Below the pieces are notes generated by a model that saw nothing but the letters and a program-made list of their open reading frames with translations, made no database searches and had not been told where the DNA came from. Of a DNA stretch of 64,000 nt, positions 50,661 to 62,873 are shown one piece after another. Both the position numbers and the translations under genes were made by a program. The stretch lies in assembly GCA_013396755.1 (NCBI GenBank), contig VWZF01002965.1, positions 60,325 to 124,324 of the forward strand, given 5' to 3'. Within the stretch, counting starts at the first letter, position 1. Each line of letters begins with the position of its first letter. Source of the DNA: Sclerurus mexicanus. Taxonomy: Eukaryota; Chordata; Aves; Passeriformes; Furnariidae.

Positions 50661-51480
50661 GGCCTCAATTGTTTGCTGAACACACATATTTTTGCACTTC
50701 ACCCCCATTGGTCCCAAAGTAAAAAATATAAAAGAGAAGGCTGCAGTGAAAATTAATGTTACATACATTATGTGAGTCAAGTCTCCTAACACATTATTTC
50801 CTTTTTTTCAGTTTTGCCTTTAAACTTTGTCAGTGTTAAATGGCCAGATTTATTTCTACCATCAGCCTGTGCAAGGGAGGCTGACATGAGGGATTAGCTA
50901 TTAGCACAAAGGCCAGTAAGATGACTAGTGTTCAGTTTAGTCCAATTTCTAAATTACATAAATGAATCAATAAAGTATTGGCAAAGATACAGCCTCTATG
51001 AAACTGGTCAAATGGATCACAAGCAGAAACAAATAATGTCCATAGTTACCTTACACTGTCATATTGAGCCAATTAGCAAACATACCAAGCCATTAACACA
51101 TCCCATGTTAATATTGGTTATGTTGATTATATGCAAGTGTTTACATATTTTGATGATTTGAAAAGAATGGGCAAAATAATAAATGAACTGGGGAACTTTC
51201 ATCAGATCTTTACTGTCATCTGTGGACTTTTCTAAGAGCCTTCTCTTTAGGGGAGAAAAATAAAGAGCCAGCAAGCCAATCTTCCTAGCTTCCATTAGCT
51301 GTACACACATGTAGGACATGCTGGCTCTCACTGCTGTGGGACTGCAAGGACATCTCAGAGAACTAAATTGATAATTGTGCCCCACACAAATGTCCAGCCT
51401 TACTGAGTTAATTCCTGTAACTACATCCACAGCTAAAGTTACTGCTGATGCCCTGGCCTGAGTCTTTTGGTAAGTTAGCT
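50661..51480. other. Non-coding sequence
   Basis: No gene recognised. If the LTR is a 3' LTR in minus orientation this stretch would be internal retroviral sequence; a 149-codon minus frame (51059-51508) was looked at for that reason but shows no motif I can assign. Confidence 0.4.
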
Positions 51481-51481
51481 C

Positions 51482-52136
51482 ATGGTGGTTTATTTCCTCA
51501 TCAGTCACAGGGCCATCATTAATCGCACCCTACTATGGTTATGGTGCCTTGCATGCCCTTCAGTTCCCCGGTTCCTTACAGAGGAATGGCAAGAAGCATC
51601 CCCAGTGAGTCTGAGCCCAGGCATTAGCAGAGCTCAGAGCAAACCAAAAGTAGCTCCAACACCCCTAGAAAGTGAAGCTCCAGCACAAGGGGAGCATTTG
51701 CCAGCTGCTAGTGCCACCACCCCAATTCCTCCTTCTGCAGGGTGTCCTGACTGCACAACACAGACCCACCTCAGGGTCTGCCCAGCATCAAGGAAACCTG
51801 CCAAAACCACTGCAACAGTCTGCCTGTGGAAAGCAGCCTGGTGCTTTCCAGAACAGCCTGATGGGCAAGACCCCATTGCGCCAGACTGAGAGGCACTCCA
51901 AGACACCATCCCACAGTTCCAGCTGTAGTCCTGGTCTGGAGAAGGTCAAGAATTCATCAGATCACCACAGGGAGATGCCAACAGCTGAAGATCAGCTGGA
52001 TCAGGCAAAACATGAGCAAATGTCCCATGAAATACCAGAGTTAAAAAGTCAGAGGAGGGAGTTTGTCCTCTTTCTTTCCTTACTCCCTCCCTCCTTTTTT
52101 AAATCTCCACTCAGCTGGTTAAATCAATTGCAGTAA
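51482..52136 (+). other. Two overlapping unrecognised open frames in a GC-richer patch
   Basis: Frame one (51482-51889, 135 codons) is rich in Pro, Ala and Ser in its second half. Frame two (51672-52136, 154 codons) is in another frame, Ser/Gln-rich, then charged with a possible short helix (EDQLDQAKHEQMSHEIPELK). Neither has a domain I recognise, a credible start context or neighbouring exons. They may be chance frames, or a decayed retrocopy or retroviral gene with a frameshift. Confidence 0.15.
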
Positions 52137-54038
52137 GAAGACATATTCCAGCCCCCAAGACATTACCTTTATTGAGGGATTTTGTTTCCTTCACTCTGCA
52201 AAACTACTTCAGGGCTTTAAATTAAGTATGAAATCCAGTCTCCCTTTCTCTGTTTTCATGTGTTCAGGATGTTTTTTATTTTACTCCTAGATAGCAATAT
52301 CTTTTGTGAAGGTGCCCATGGGATGGGGAAATGCATCTTTATTTTAACAATATCAGATGAAGGAAATGGATTAACATTACAAACCATGTCAGGCGTTCTT
52401 GACTCCATGGACCAGGAACAGAGTTTTTGGGAATAATGTGTGCAGCTGTAACCTCTGAAAGCACTTCTTGAATCCTGCAAAGAGTTACAGTGGTGGTGAG
52501 GTACCTCTAGTGAAATGAAAGTTTGGTTAAGCCCCTTCTGGGTTTCTAACTCTCAGTTGTGAATTACTAAGGCACAGAAGCCAAAATGCTGCACTGAGCA
52601 AAATGCTGCACTGGGAACTTCCCTCTTTGCTAACCCCTTTTCAAGACAGATTTTTGACTATGCACAGATTTGGAGCTGTTCCTCATGAGAGGAGATGCTG
52701 CTGCCACCCTGCTGTGTGACAAATGTGTGCTCACTGAGCCACAGGTAACACCACACCACCCACAGCAGAGTACAGGCTTGAGTTTCTCCCACTCCAGACC
52801 AAAGGTTTCTGATGACTTCTGGCAGGCTGCAAGACCTCTGTGCAGGTCTGAGATTAAAAAGCTGGCCAGCTCTCTTCTGCATCCAGACTCCAAGTTATAT
52901 ATCATAAAAACTACACTTCCCTTCCCTCCTATTTTTCATAAAGCTCTTTGGATTGCTTGGGTCTTCTGGATGCTGTAAATGATACCAACTGGAAAGCAGG
53001 GAGGAAGGCTTTGTGAGATGAGGGTCTAAATCTCCTATTTCAGGTGCTTTTGCTGTGTTAGGCCCCTTGAGCCCCTAGAGACCAGGAGCATGTGATAATT
53101 TAAGCAAATGCAGGTGCTCGTTCTGGAAGCAGCAGACCTAGAAACAAGAGCGTTTTCTTAGAAAGGTACTTGTGTCTCCAACCAGTGCTGCTGATAATGT
53201 TACGGGAGTCTGCAGGGGCTGCCTTGTAGTGAATGTGGTTGACTGAGCAATAAACTGCAACAGAGACTGTCTCCAGATAGATACAGGAATGCACATTCAT
53301 AGCCCTGCTTGAAAACACCTGTGCTTTATTCAGATCATTGTTTTTTCTCCTGACATGCTGCCCTGAGGCAGAGAAGCTAACCAAAGAAATGAAAGGTGTG
53401 GCTGATACCTCCTGCACTAAAGAAAAACCTGTATAAGAAACTTGAAGAGTGCCAGAAAAGTATCCAAACTGCAGCTTTATGAGTAGTACTATTAATATCT
53501 GAAATTAATTATATTGTTCATTAACCAAAAATACTTTAGATTTATAAATTTTCTCTAAAACATTGACATTCATTCTGAAAGATACAAGGTAGGTGGGAAT
53601 TTTATTTTCCCAACCACTGGTTTTATTGAGAAAATGAACACCAGCTGAGGATTTCTGTCTACATGTTTTGTTTGCTTATTACTAGGAACTTTGTGTGTTT
53701 ATTATTGTTAAACTTGAGGCCTGGTATTCTGACATAGTAGTGATGAAATTTGACTGAGGGTTACTCAGGCCCAAATCTTTGCTGTAAGGAGGAATAGTAT
53801 GAAGAAAAGATTTGCTTTCAAACGGATAATAAGTTAGGAATTTGGGGAATAGTGTGAAAACTGGAAAAAAAACAAACAAAAAGAAAACAAAAAAAAGCTG
53901 CTATAAAATATGTTCTGTTGATGAATTGGTATCTTTTTATTACATTGTTTATGAATAGGAGAGATAAAGTGGTCTACCTAAAAGCAGTGTGTTTATGCCA
54001 CACTATGTTCTGTACGTGATTTCAGTTCACCCACCTTC
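52137..54038. other. Non-coding sequence
   Basis: No gene recognised. A 17-base unit containing 'caaaatgctgcactg' is tandemly duplicated (copies begin 52582 and 52599). A-rich runs lie near 53862-53896. Confidence 0.5.
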
Positions 54039-54063
54039 ACACACACACACACACACACACACA
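54039..54063. repeat. (CA)n microsatellite
   Basis: Twelve and a half uninterrupted CA units. Confidence 0.97.
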
Positions 54064-54700
54064 GACTGCTTTCAAACCAACCAGGCAGATGGTTGTACAT
54101 GAAATAAGACCACACAAGGTCTCTGCTTTGCAGAAAAACCTGTTGATCACTTGTTCATCTGTGACTGTGACATTTAAGAGGAACTCTGTGAAACAAGCCT
54201 CCTCCAGGTTTTCTGTGTGATACCCACAACCTCCATGAAGTGTGGGTTAGGTCACTCAGCCATCACTCTTAAGAGCTAGTTTTTGTCTTCAGCCTACAGT
54301 ACAGTAGGGAAAAGGAACACAGAGAATCTTAGGCTATCTGAGACCTTCAAAAGGAAAAGCAGTCATTTCATCAGGATGGTCCTGAAAGGCTCTGTTACAA
54401 TTTCATATTCACTGAAATCAATACAAAGAGGCTTTTTTTTTTTTTCTTGCTTAGTCACAACAAAAACCTTTATTTTATTTTTCTTCTCCATCCTTAAAAA
54501 GTAATTTCATTTAACATCAGTTCATTTATTTACAGAGGAATGATTTCTAAACCTGAGAATGTGCTCAGCTGAAAAGCTCCAGGGTGCTGGAAAAGTGATC
54601 ACTCTGTCAATGGTACCATCAGAACCTTTCCACTTGCATCTTATAGTGATGGGTTAGAGGCCTGACTCAAACCTGACTGTAGTGGAAAGGATTGTGGAAC
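54064..54700. other. Non-coding sequence
   Basis: No gene recognised. A T run lies at about 54433-54446. Confidence 0.5.
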
Positions 54701-54821
54701 AGAGGAGAAGAGAAAAGAGAGAAAAAAAAAAGAAAAGAGAAAAGAGAGGAAAAAAAAAGAAAAAAGAGAGAAAAGAGAGAAGAGAGAAAAGAGAGAAAAG
54801 AGAAAGAAAAGAGAAAAGAGA
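54701..54821. repeat. 121-bp uninterrupted homopurine tract (GAAAA/GAGA)n
   Basis: Every base from 54701 to 54821 is A or G on the plus strand, in gaaaagaga, gagagaaaa and aaaaaaaaag units. Such tracts with mirror symmetry can form intramolecular triplex (H-DNA); the mirror symmetry here is approximate. The Lys/Arg/Glu-rich 63-codon frame across it is purely repeat-derived. Confidence 0.97.
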
Positions 54822-57800
54822 TGCTTCCTAACCTCAAGTCTCCCCCTCCCCTGACAGATTGTTCAGAGCAGGATCATAAGTAAGCACAGACTATGATATT
54901 GCTTACAGCAATGCATATATCTCCATGCTGCAGGTACTTGTAGGTACACTCACCTAGAAAAATGATCTCACTGATGCAGAGGATGGGGAATAAGGAGGCT
55001 GCAGTTCATGTGGCAGGTTTTCATAACACCATCCATCATGCTGAGAACAGACAAAGTAGCTTAGGGACAGCAATTTAAACCTCTACACATGGGAATGGGA
55101 AACATGAGTGTATGAATTCTGTATATTTTATATGAGTGTACGAGTTTGTTTCTCTGTTCTCCCCTCTTCTCCCTCAGTGTGCTGTAGAAACAGCTGTGGA
55201 CCATAACTGACCAGATTTTTGTTACTCTTCATCATTTAGGTGCATAAAACAGTTGTGTTTTGAGTCAGGTTTAGAGGTGGTGACACATATCTATTGTGGA
55301 CTCCCATTCTGAAGAAACCAAGCATTAGAAGTCAAAAAACTGTGCTATGAAATGCCCTGAGGAGCAGTGCGTATTTACATCAACTGCCTCCTCTGTCTCA
55401 TCTTTGACAAAAGTAATGACAATTTATGAAGAGTTGAACAGTAAAGGGAGTAGCACAAGTTTTCTTTCTCTCCAATCACTGAACAGAAATATTTCTGTTC
55501 TGGTAATCAAACAGTGGATGGCCCAGTAAGTCATGTTATCCTGCTTGGAAATTATGCTATTGTGCTTGTAAAAGTGGCAGTGTGATAGGACAGCCTTGTC
55601 CAGCCCATTTATCAAAGCTGTCATTGTTCTTGTTACAGGGCCACCTTCAAGCAATATTCGCTTCTGTGAGCACAAATAATACTACAAAGGTTCAAGATCT
55701 TTACATGAACAAAGCTGCATCTTTTTCCTCTTTTCAGCCCTGGTGTTCTGTACAGAGGGACTTTTCTTCCAGAGGCCACCAAGACAAGTGAAATCAACAT
55801 AAATACCAATATGCACAGGAACACCTCCAGGTGCTGGAGAGATGGGAGTGGGGGAACTGAATGACCAATGCAGATGTGATTCCCTCAAGACGTTTTGCCT
55901 TAAAACTTATCCCAGGCTATGATGAAAACAGCTGATTAGGGAAATAAAAAAAAAAAGGAAAGTCTATCAGACACAGAGAATACAGGTATTAAGGCCAGGT
56001 GGTGGCAGCCAGATAACCTCCTAAGACATGTTTCTGGGGTGCAGTTGCTAAAACTGCAACAGGAAAAAGGTAGGACTGGATGTATGCTTTTGTGTCCAGG
56101 GTGTAATGTTAGTTGGCTCCAAATGTCTTCCAAGACTGTGCTCGTTCCCACTGTGAACCTGGAGAGCTTCCCTTGGTGAACTGCAAACTTTATGAAGACA
56201 GACTGTGGCTCTCATTTATGTGTCAGTGCCCACAGTGTGGCTGAAACATCTGAGATATCCAAGGGCCACTTGCAGCAGAGGAAACCTAAATCTGAAGGGG
56301 TCTAGTGAACTGTTCCCTTCAACCAAAGTCTGACCATTCCTTCACAATTTTTATGCAGGTATAGTCAGGAGAAAGAGAAGTTCAACTCCATGCTTTGTCT
56401 TTTTAACATGCTGCCCATTTTCCTTTGCTTTATCTTAACTTAATTTTATTTTTTTTTGTCTGTATGCATTCCAAAATCACTTTTTGCTGTTGTCTCCTGT
56501 TACATGAAATCAGCAGTGAATGCACAATTAACCCCTGTAGGGTTTTCCAAAAGAAGTCTATACTGAGATCCCAGTAATGGGAATGGTTCAGTAAACACAA
56601 CAAAACTTTCACTTCTGGATGTCTCTGACCAGCCAGGCTGGTTTTATTGGTGAATAAACACTAGAGATTTGATTCTCACTAACTATGATAGAGAACAAAA
56701 TTCTGCTAGGGTCAATATATTGAAATTAGAATTCAGCTCAGTTTAGTAGCAAAAGAGACATGGTTGTTTTTGTTGTTGTTGTTGGGAATATTCCAGTATA
56801 AAGTAAGATTTCTATCTGGAAAACCAGCAAGAACTCAATTTTTTCCCACTTCACTGGGGAAAAAAAAAGTGTATTGAAAGGGAACCAGATGAAGCAAACT
56901 GCAAATTTTTCAGTGTTTCTCATATTTCTACTTCAAGATATTAGAATCTACAGCAGTGAAATGCTGCTCTATTATTCCAGACAGTTTTTTCTACATGCAC
57001 TGTAGTATCAGCTGTGTAATTACTATTCCTCACTGACAAAGTCTCAGCAGACCTTTTTTTTTCCCACAATTGCACATTTAATGACAAAATTTTAACATAG
57101 CCTTTCATTCTTCCATAGCACTGGAATAGAAAATAAATATGGACATAATATTTTACCTTCATGAAATTGTTTATTTTCTATTTCAGAAAGAGAGGACAGT
57201 CAACTTAAGGTTCTTCTCAGAGACTCATCTCTTCATGGAATAACCAGATATATAGAATTGCACTTTTTGACTTGGACAGTCTGAAATATTCCCAACAGTA
57301 CAGCACCAGAAGTTCAAGACAGTGCTTATTTTATCAAAAGCAACCTACACAAACCGCAACAAAAACCTCCAAAACTTTCAGGTTCACGTAACTGTTTTAC
57401 AATAACTAGAATGCACTGGAAAAAAATTAAATACTTTAGCAATTTTCAATTTGTTTCCTGTTGGACCTCTTTCATCTATGTGTGGAATATCTGTGTCACT
57501 TAAACTTGGAGAGATTTGCTACAAGTTCTATTTAATGAGTGAATAAATGTCTATTTATTTCCAAATGCAAACATTTAATCCATCATTTTAACATGTTAAA
57601 GAGTTTATAATATTTTGATTTCTGTGCAATTGTTAGATAGAGTGCCCAGGCTCACTTTTCCTTCCTGCTCACATACTTTTATCAGCTAGCAATTAGCCTT
57701 CAGTAACTGCTACATTGAAACCAAGCAATTAGTTGTGATAGTCCATTTGAAATGAAAATGGATTTCCAGAACATCTTTCTGTTTCACAGAACTTTTCAAT

Positions 57801-57963
57801 TAAACTTTTTATTATGGAGCCTTTGAGGCTACTGTCACAAAGGACAGCAATGCTGTGACTAATAACAAAAAAGTATTAAGAAGAAAATAATAAATGGAAA
57901 TAGAAAAGCTGAGAATTGTTGATTAAACGAGCTCTCAGTGAGATCTGAATTGAAATTAATTTA
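54822..57963. other. Non-coding AT-rich stretch
   Basis: No gene, RNA or repeat family recognised. A GTT run lies at 56766-56784. The part 57600-57860 is repeat-free and contains several CAATTA or AATTAG cores. Confidence 0.5.
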
Positions 57964-58315
57964 TGGGATGGGTTGACCTTGGCTGGTCCCCAAGTGGTCT
58001 ATCACTTCCACTCTATGAACAGGACAGGTGAAGAAAATACAATTAAATTATTGTGGGTTAATATAAAAAGACTACTATAAACATAAATTATATAAATATA
58101 TATAAAGAGACTAATATAAACAGACTACTTAGCAATTACAGACTCAACTCAGGGAAATTAATTTAATTTATTGTCAATTAATTGTAAGGGGGGGAGAGAT
58201 AGTAAAAAAAACACCCACAGAGAAAAAAAACCAAACTAATAATAATAAAATAATAATAATAATAATAAAACAAGCCTCACAGTCCACATTAAAACACCTC
58301 TACCCCTCTGAGCCT
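57964..58315 (-). mobile_element. Avian endogenous retrovirus LTR fragment, family A copy 2
   Basis: The left end 'tgggatgggttgaccttgg' and the block 'gactcaactcagggaaatta' plus 'atttaatttattgtcaatta' match the LTR at 49551-50649, so this is a second, diverged copy. Only the plus-strand left third survives, which is the 3' (R-U5) part in the minus sense. The polyadenylation signal AATAAA is intact on the minus strand (58167-58172). An AT-rich stretch (about 58070-58115) and an AAT microsatellite are embedded in it. The right boundary is approximate. Confidence 0.8.
58237..58270. repeat. (AAT)n microsatellite
   Basis: About eleven aat units with one extra A, inside the decayed LTR. Confidence 0.93.
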
Positions 58316-58899
58316 AAAAACCTAAAAACTCTCCTTATGAAGACCTAGGAGATGGCTGCACATGTTTCTTTCTTTAAAAGACATGTTTCATCATGGCCTC
58401 AGTTGAAATGTCAAGCAGTTCCTGTGTGCATACTCATCTCTTTCAGTTTATGGCCACTTTAAAGGATTTAATTTTCACTGGGATTTCACTGTTGCATATT
58501 GCAAATGCATTGGAAGGGTTCAAGGCCAATACTCAACTTTCACTAACTGGCATCATAAAAGCTGAATGCAGCTGTTTATGAAACTGATATTTGTATGTTT
58601 GTATAATTAGATGATGCCTTAAGATTTTTAAGATTTGTAGCACATAGATTTTTAATATAGCTGTATAGTTTCTAATACTTTAAAGTAGCAGTTATTAACA
58701 GTTACTAAACCCCCTTTCTTACGCTTTGTATCAAATTCTCAAAATTCTTCAAATTTTGTGTAATGTTCTTTTCAGTGGAAAAAGATTTTAGCAAGGACAT
58801 CTTGTTTGGGACATGTACCAAGAAGGGCATAGTAAGCTATCATTGTAGTCAAAGGAGAAGGCCCAGAAACCTTGCAGAGGCTCCAAAAAAGGCATGTGA
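58316..58899. other. Non-coding sequence between two LTRs
   Basis: About 580 AT-rich bases, no gene recognised. A 62-codon plus frame (58393-58581) has no known domain. Confidence 0.5.
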
Positions 58900-59165
58900 T
58901 GTGACGATGATGATGGTGAAGAAGGAAGTTGTGGCAGTGGCGAGCACACACACACAGAGACACAGACACACACCGAGGTCAACAACCAGAACCATTTTAT
59001 TAACAGAAGGCTTCTCTTTTATGCCTTTTCTTATCTGTCCAAGCATACACATGTCACACTCTATTGGCCAAGCACTTCTGTCCACAAGTCTTAGACCATC
59101 TTCTGATAGGTAGTTCACATCTCTCCTCATGCTGGTAAGACCGAAAACATATCTTGTTTTTCTCA
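58900..59165 (-). mobile_element. Short class-II-like (ERVK-type) LTR, minus orientation
   Basis: On the minus strand the segment starts TGAGAAAAAC and ends near CATCATCGTCACA, about 266 bases. A TATA-like box (GGCATAAAAG, plus 59016-59025) is followed within about 20 bases by AATAAA (58996-59001). This compact TATA-AATAAA spacing, with the polyadenylation signal at the end of U3, is typical of alpha- and betaretrovirus-like LTRs. A CA/GA-rich stretch (58945-58976) lies in the U5 side. No target-site duplication is seen, and the left end is uncertain. A 105-codon minus frame across it is incidental. Confidence 0.65.
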
Positions 59166-59166
59166 A

Positions 59167-59193
59167 TTTTTTTCTTCTTTCTTCTTCTTTCCC
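59167..59193 (-). other. Polypurine tract next to the short LTR
   Basis: 27 bases of pure C/T on the plus strand, hence GGGAAAGAAGAAGAAAGAAG followed by A's on the minus strand. It stands one base before the TG start of the LTR, the expected place of a retroviral polypurine tract upstream of a 3' LTR. It could also be a simple-sequence run. Confidence 0.35.
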
Positions 59194-62100
59194 ATGCAGC
59201 TACAAGGCCACAGACTTGTTTTTCTCCACTTTCCCATGCTCACAGCTGCATCCTTCCCAGGCCAAAGGTGTCTTCAGCCCAGAAATCTTCCACAGGAAGG
59301 GGTCTTATGACCTCCTACTAAATTCCAGGGAGGTGTGGCAAGGGGTAGACCTGTTCTCTATTTTACCTATTCTAATGGTTTGGAAAGTTGTCTTCTTCCA
59401 TTTTAGGTATCATTGTGGTTTGGTTTTTTTAAAGTGTTTTGATCAGTTTTACCAACAACAAAGTACTTAACTGAACAAATCCTGTGGAAAAAGAAAACAC
59501 TGAAAATGTTCGTGCTGTTCTGTTTTCATACTGAGAATGTAGAACACTGGGCACAGTGCCTGTATCTTAGGAATTCATGGCTTTTAAACAGGTATTTGCA
59601 GTGCTGAAATTAGAGCAGGATTATGGATACCTATAACATGTAAGTGATTATCTGAAAAGTTTTTGCACTTCTTCAGGTAAACTAAACCTGGATTGGAAAC
59701 ATCAGATCATCTTTCATCCAGTGGAAGCACAGATGAAAAGCATCAAGTTACTACACACCTCCACGAGGTTCAACTCCATCCTAATGAGCAAAAAAAGTAT
59801 TTCTGAGTAATCCCTTTTCCAAATGGACATCCTGTTGGAGTGGGATATACTGTGCTGGTGAACACATTGTTCAGTCTTACCTCCACAACTGAATTCTTTC
59901 CAAAAAATCCTGGAGGAGTTAAGAGCCTTTTCTATTGTGAATTCAACTCGTGATGAAGTTAAGAAACCATGACAACCTCAGTTGCTTTAATTAAACCTAT
60001 GCCTTGAAATAAATTTTCTCCATCTGTCTAACTTGCTTATTAGGGCAAGAAAAACACAATGCATTTCACAAAAAATAGGTAACATTTTCTGAAACCTGTG
60101 CACACTGCTGGTGCAGTCAGTGAATGGTAAACAACAGGTTGTAAGTAGGGATTGTTGTGAGGAATCCTAAACAGAATCAAGTATTGCTACAAGAAGTATG
60201 GAGCCATCCACTGGAGCAGGGGAGGAGAAATTTCCCACAATTTATTCAACCCATAATTTACTCACCTTGGTTTAAATAATCCAGCACATTTTGTTGTCAG
60301 AGATATGAAAGCTATTGGCTACAAATGCAGTCGAACTTGATGATTTTTTTTGCAAAACAGAATGTTATTACCAAGTACTATGCATCACTAATCTCAATGG
60401 TAAATGCGGTGAGAACAACACAGAAAGAAGCACACTATGATCTATCTCATTTTCACTGACCTCCTGAATAATTCTGAAGCACTGAAACAGGGGTGCCATG
60501 AGGAGCCAGACTGAATAATGATGGCAATACAGGGAAGGAGCTTTAACTGTTCCCGGTCTTTCTTCACCTTTGTGTCTCTTTTTCTTCCAAGTGTAAACAA
60601 GTGGAAATGTAAAGCCAGGAGTGAAATTTTATAGAAAAGTAGCCATCCAAAGATGCAGAAAAATATCAAACAGGGTTTTCAAAGCCCTTATTGGGTAATG
60701 GATAATGAGGATGGCTAGTGGATAATGAAAATTGGCTTCCAATGATTTTCACTTCAGTCAAGTGTCCAAGCACTTAAGATTCCATCAGACCACAAAGGGG
60801 TTTAGAATAAGGCATTATAGTGCTGATACTCTGCAGTCCTCAGGTAAGATGATCTAAAACGCACAAAAGAAGAACAGTGTCCTTCAATGAGCTTGTTAAA
60901 AGCAGGAGTGAAAAACTGCATCTCCTAAATATGTTGGGTCTTCAGGATCACGCCAATAAGAGCTTAAATGTTTAGCTGTGATCCAGATAAAGATGTATCT
61001 CTCTCCAGGAAAATCATAACTATGTTTTTTTTTCTGGGAGTCCAATGCACAAAGATGCTTTCAGCAGAAGTAATTTATCCACTATGCTGTTTTATCTTTT
61101 AGAAAAATGTACTTACCCAGCAGCTGACATGTGCTGAAGAATTATGAGATATCTGCTTGGATATTTCTTTTTCTCAATCAGTAATTAATATGGCAGATGT
61201 ATGTGTCTGTATGTATTTCTCCCTTGTGTGTGTGTATGGATGTTTGCAGGGGAGGAAAAGTGAATAATCTGAATGCATATAGCAGTGGTTCTCTCTACAA
61301 CTGACTGCTCTTTGCTCTTACTGGATAGAAAAATATTAAGCAGCTAACAGTAGTCAGTAATGTACCCATTAGTGTTAAAGTACCTCACAGCACAAAGAAA
61401 GAATCAGTTTAATGCCAAAGAAATGTAGCAGTTGGTCAGAACCCACCAATGCTCCAGAAAGATCTGTGTTGAAAAGGTTATTTCTTTGTCTGTAAATTTA
61501 TTTCAGGTATGTGTATTGCTATGGATTCCCTTCATAACATATCTACCAGTGTATAGTAAAATACAGAAGAGATCTTTAAAACCAGGCAGAAACAGCTGTG
61601 ACACCTGCAAGCCTTCTGTCAGTTCCAAGAATGAAAATCTCAGGATGCTCAGGACAGTTTGCTCTTTATTCCTGCAGCTCCAGAAGCTGACCTTTGGACC
61701 ATGAGATGCTGAACTTGACGAGTGGTTTTATTTCTGAAAACGCTTTCATGGGCAAAAATGTCATTGACAACATGATCTCTGTCCTCTGAAAAACAAATGC
61801 AAAGAACTGCGAGAGAAATAGGGAAGAAAAATAAAGACCTCATCTTTTCAAATGGTGCTGATGGACAGTTGGGAGGAAAGAAATCCTCTCTATTTTTATG
61901 TGCTTTCATTCATAACAGCAAGAAAACATTTTAAAGAAGGGATGGGTCATATGTGCAGTGCTGGAATTCTATAGAGCATTATCATGAGACACAAAAAGCA
62001 GCACAGATTTGCCACTAGATGCCTCTCTTTCCTCCTGGGTTCATTCCAGTTGCTGTGACAGACACACATCATAAAGCTCTTCTGACAAAGGTGGTTGCCT

Positions 62101-62814
62101 GCAGACACTCGTTGGCTGCCATTGCAGCAGCTGTTACTAAAATGTAATGTGCATATATTTGTGTCAGAACAAATATTGAAATATTAACTGCCTTAAAACA
62201 TGGAGCAATTTAGCAACTAATCATAAAATAGGCAGTGGAAGACTGTTGTATACTGGGGTGACCTTTGTGCTAGAATAATTCTTAAATAATGAATGGCCAT
62301 CTGAGGTTCGGTGATTTTGCTCTTGTTAAGTCTGATCTCATGTTTGCATTCAAAAGCTTTTGTCGAAATCCCTTCTCTATTCCACACAAATGTGCAGAAT
62401 GTGGGAGGAAGCATACCTTGAAAGGGGCACCTTTAGTTGTTCAGCTTTCTCTTACATGTTGATCTTTCTATACTACCTAGGTATTTAAAATTACTATGGT
62501 TGAGCTCTCTGATATGATGGATGGATCCCAGAGGCTTTGCTCCAGGAAAAGGAAAGCTTGGCTGCAGTAGTCTGTTAGACACAGGCTCCCCATTAACCCT
62601 TCTCATGTTTCCTTGCCAAAATGAAGTTAACTCTTTCCTGATATTGCAGAGGTGATGTGAGTGATCCATGGCTGGGTAGCAATGGCTTTGAGGTACCAGA
62701 GGAATGCTGATTGGAGACCTGGTTGTGTTCAATCCACAAACTGCTGGTTGGTCGCCCCTGTAAAGCTGATCCATTTCTGTATCACAGTGCCAAAAGGCTG
62801 AGGATTGTATAGTA
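59194..62814. other. Non-coding stretch
   Basis: No gene recognised. The first few hundred bases would be retroviral internal sequence if the LTR at 58900-59165 is a 3' LTR, but no protein motif is visible on the minus strand. T runs occur near 60344-60350 and 61025-61034. Confidence 0.45.
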
Positions 62815-62873
62815 ATGTGTGTGCACAGTGTATTTATACATGTGTGTACAGTGTATTTATACATGTGTGTACA
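62815..62873. repeat. 23-bp tandem repeat
   Basis: The unit 'gtgtatttatacatgtgtgt' plus 'aca' occurs at 62828-62850 and 62851-62873 without change, preceded by a partial copy (62815-62827). Largely alternating purine-pyrimidine. Confidence 0.9.

Noticed and set aside
54692..54883. Lys/Arg/Glu-rich plus frame
   Set aside because: Translation of the homopurine tract.
57930..57963. Primer-binding site next to the second family-A LTR
   Set aside because: The bases following the LTR on the minus strand do not begin with TGG and match no tRNA 3' end I know.
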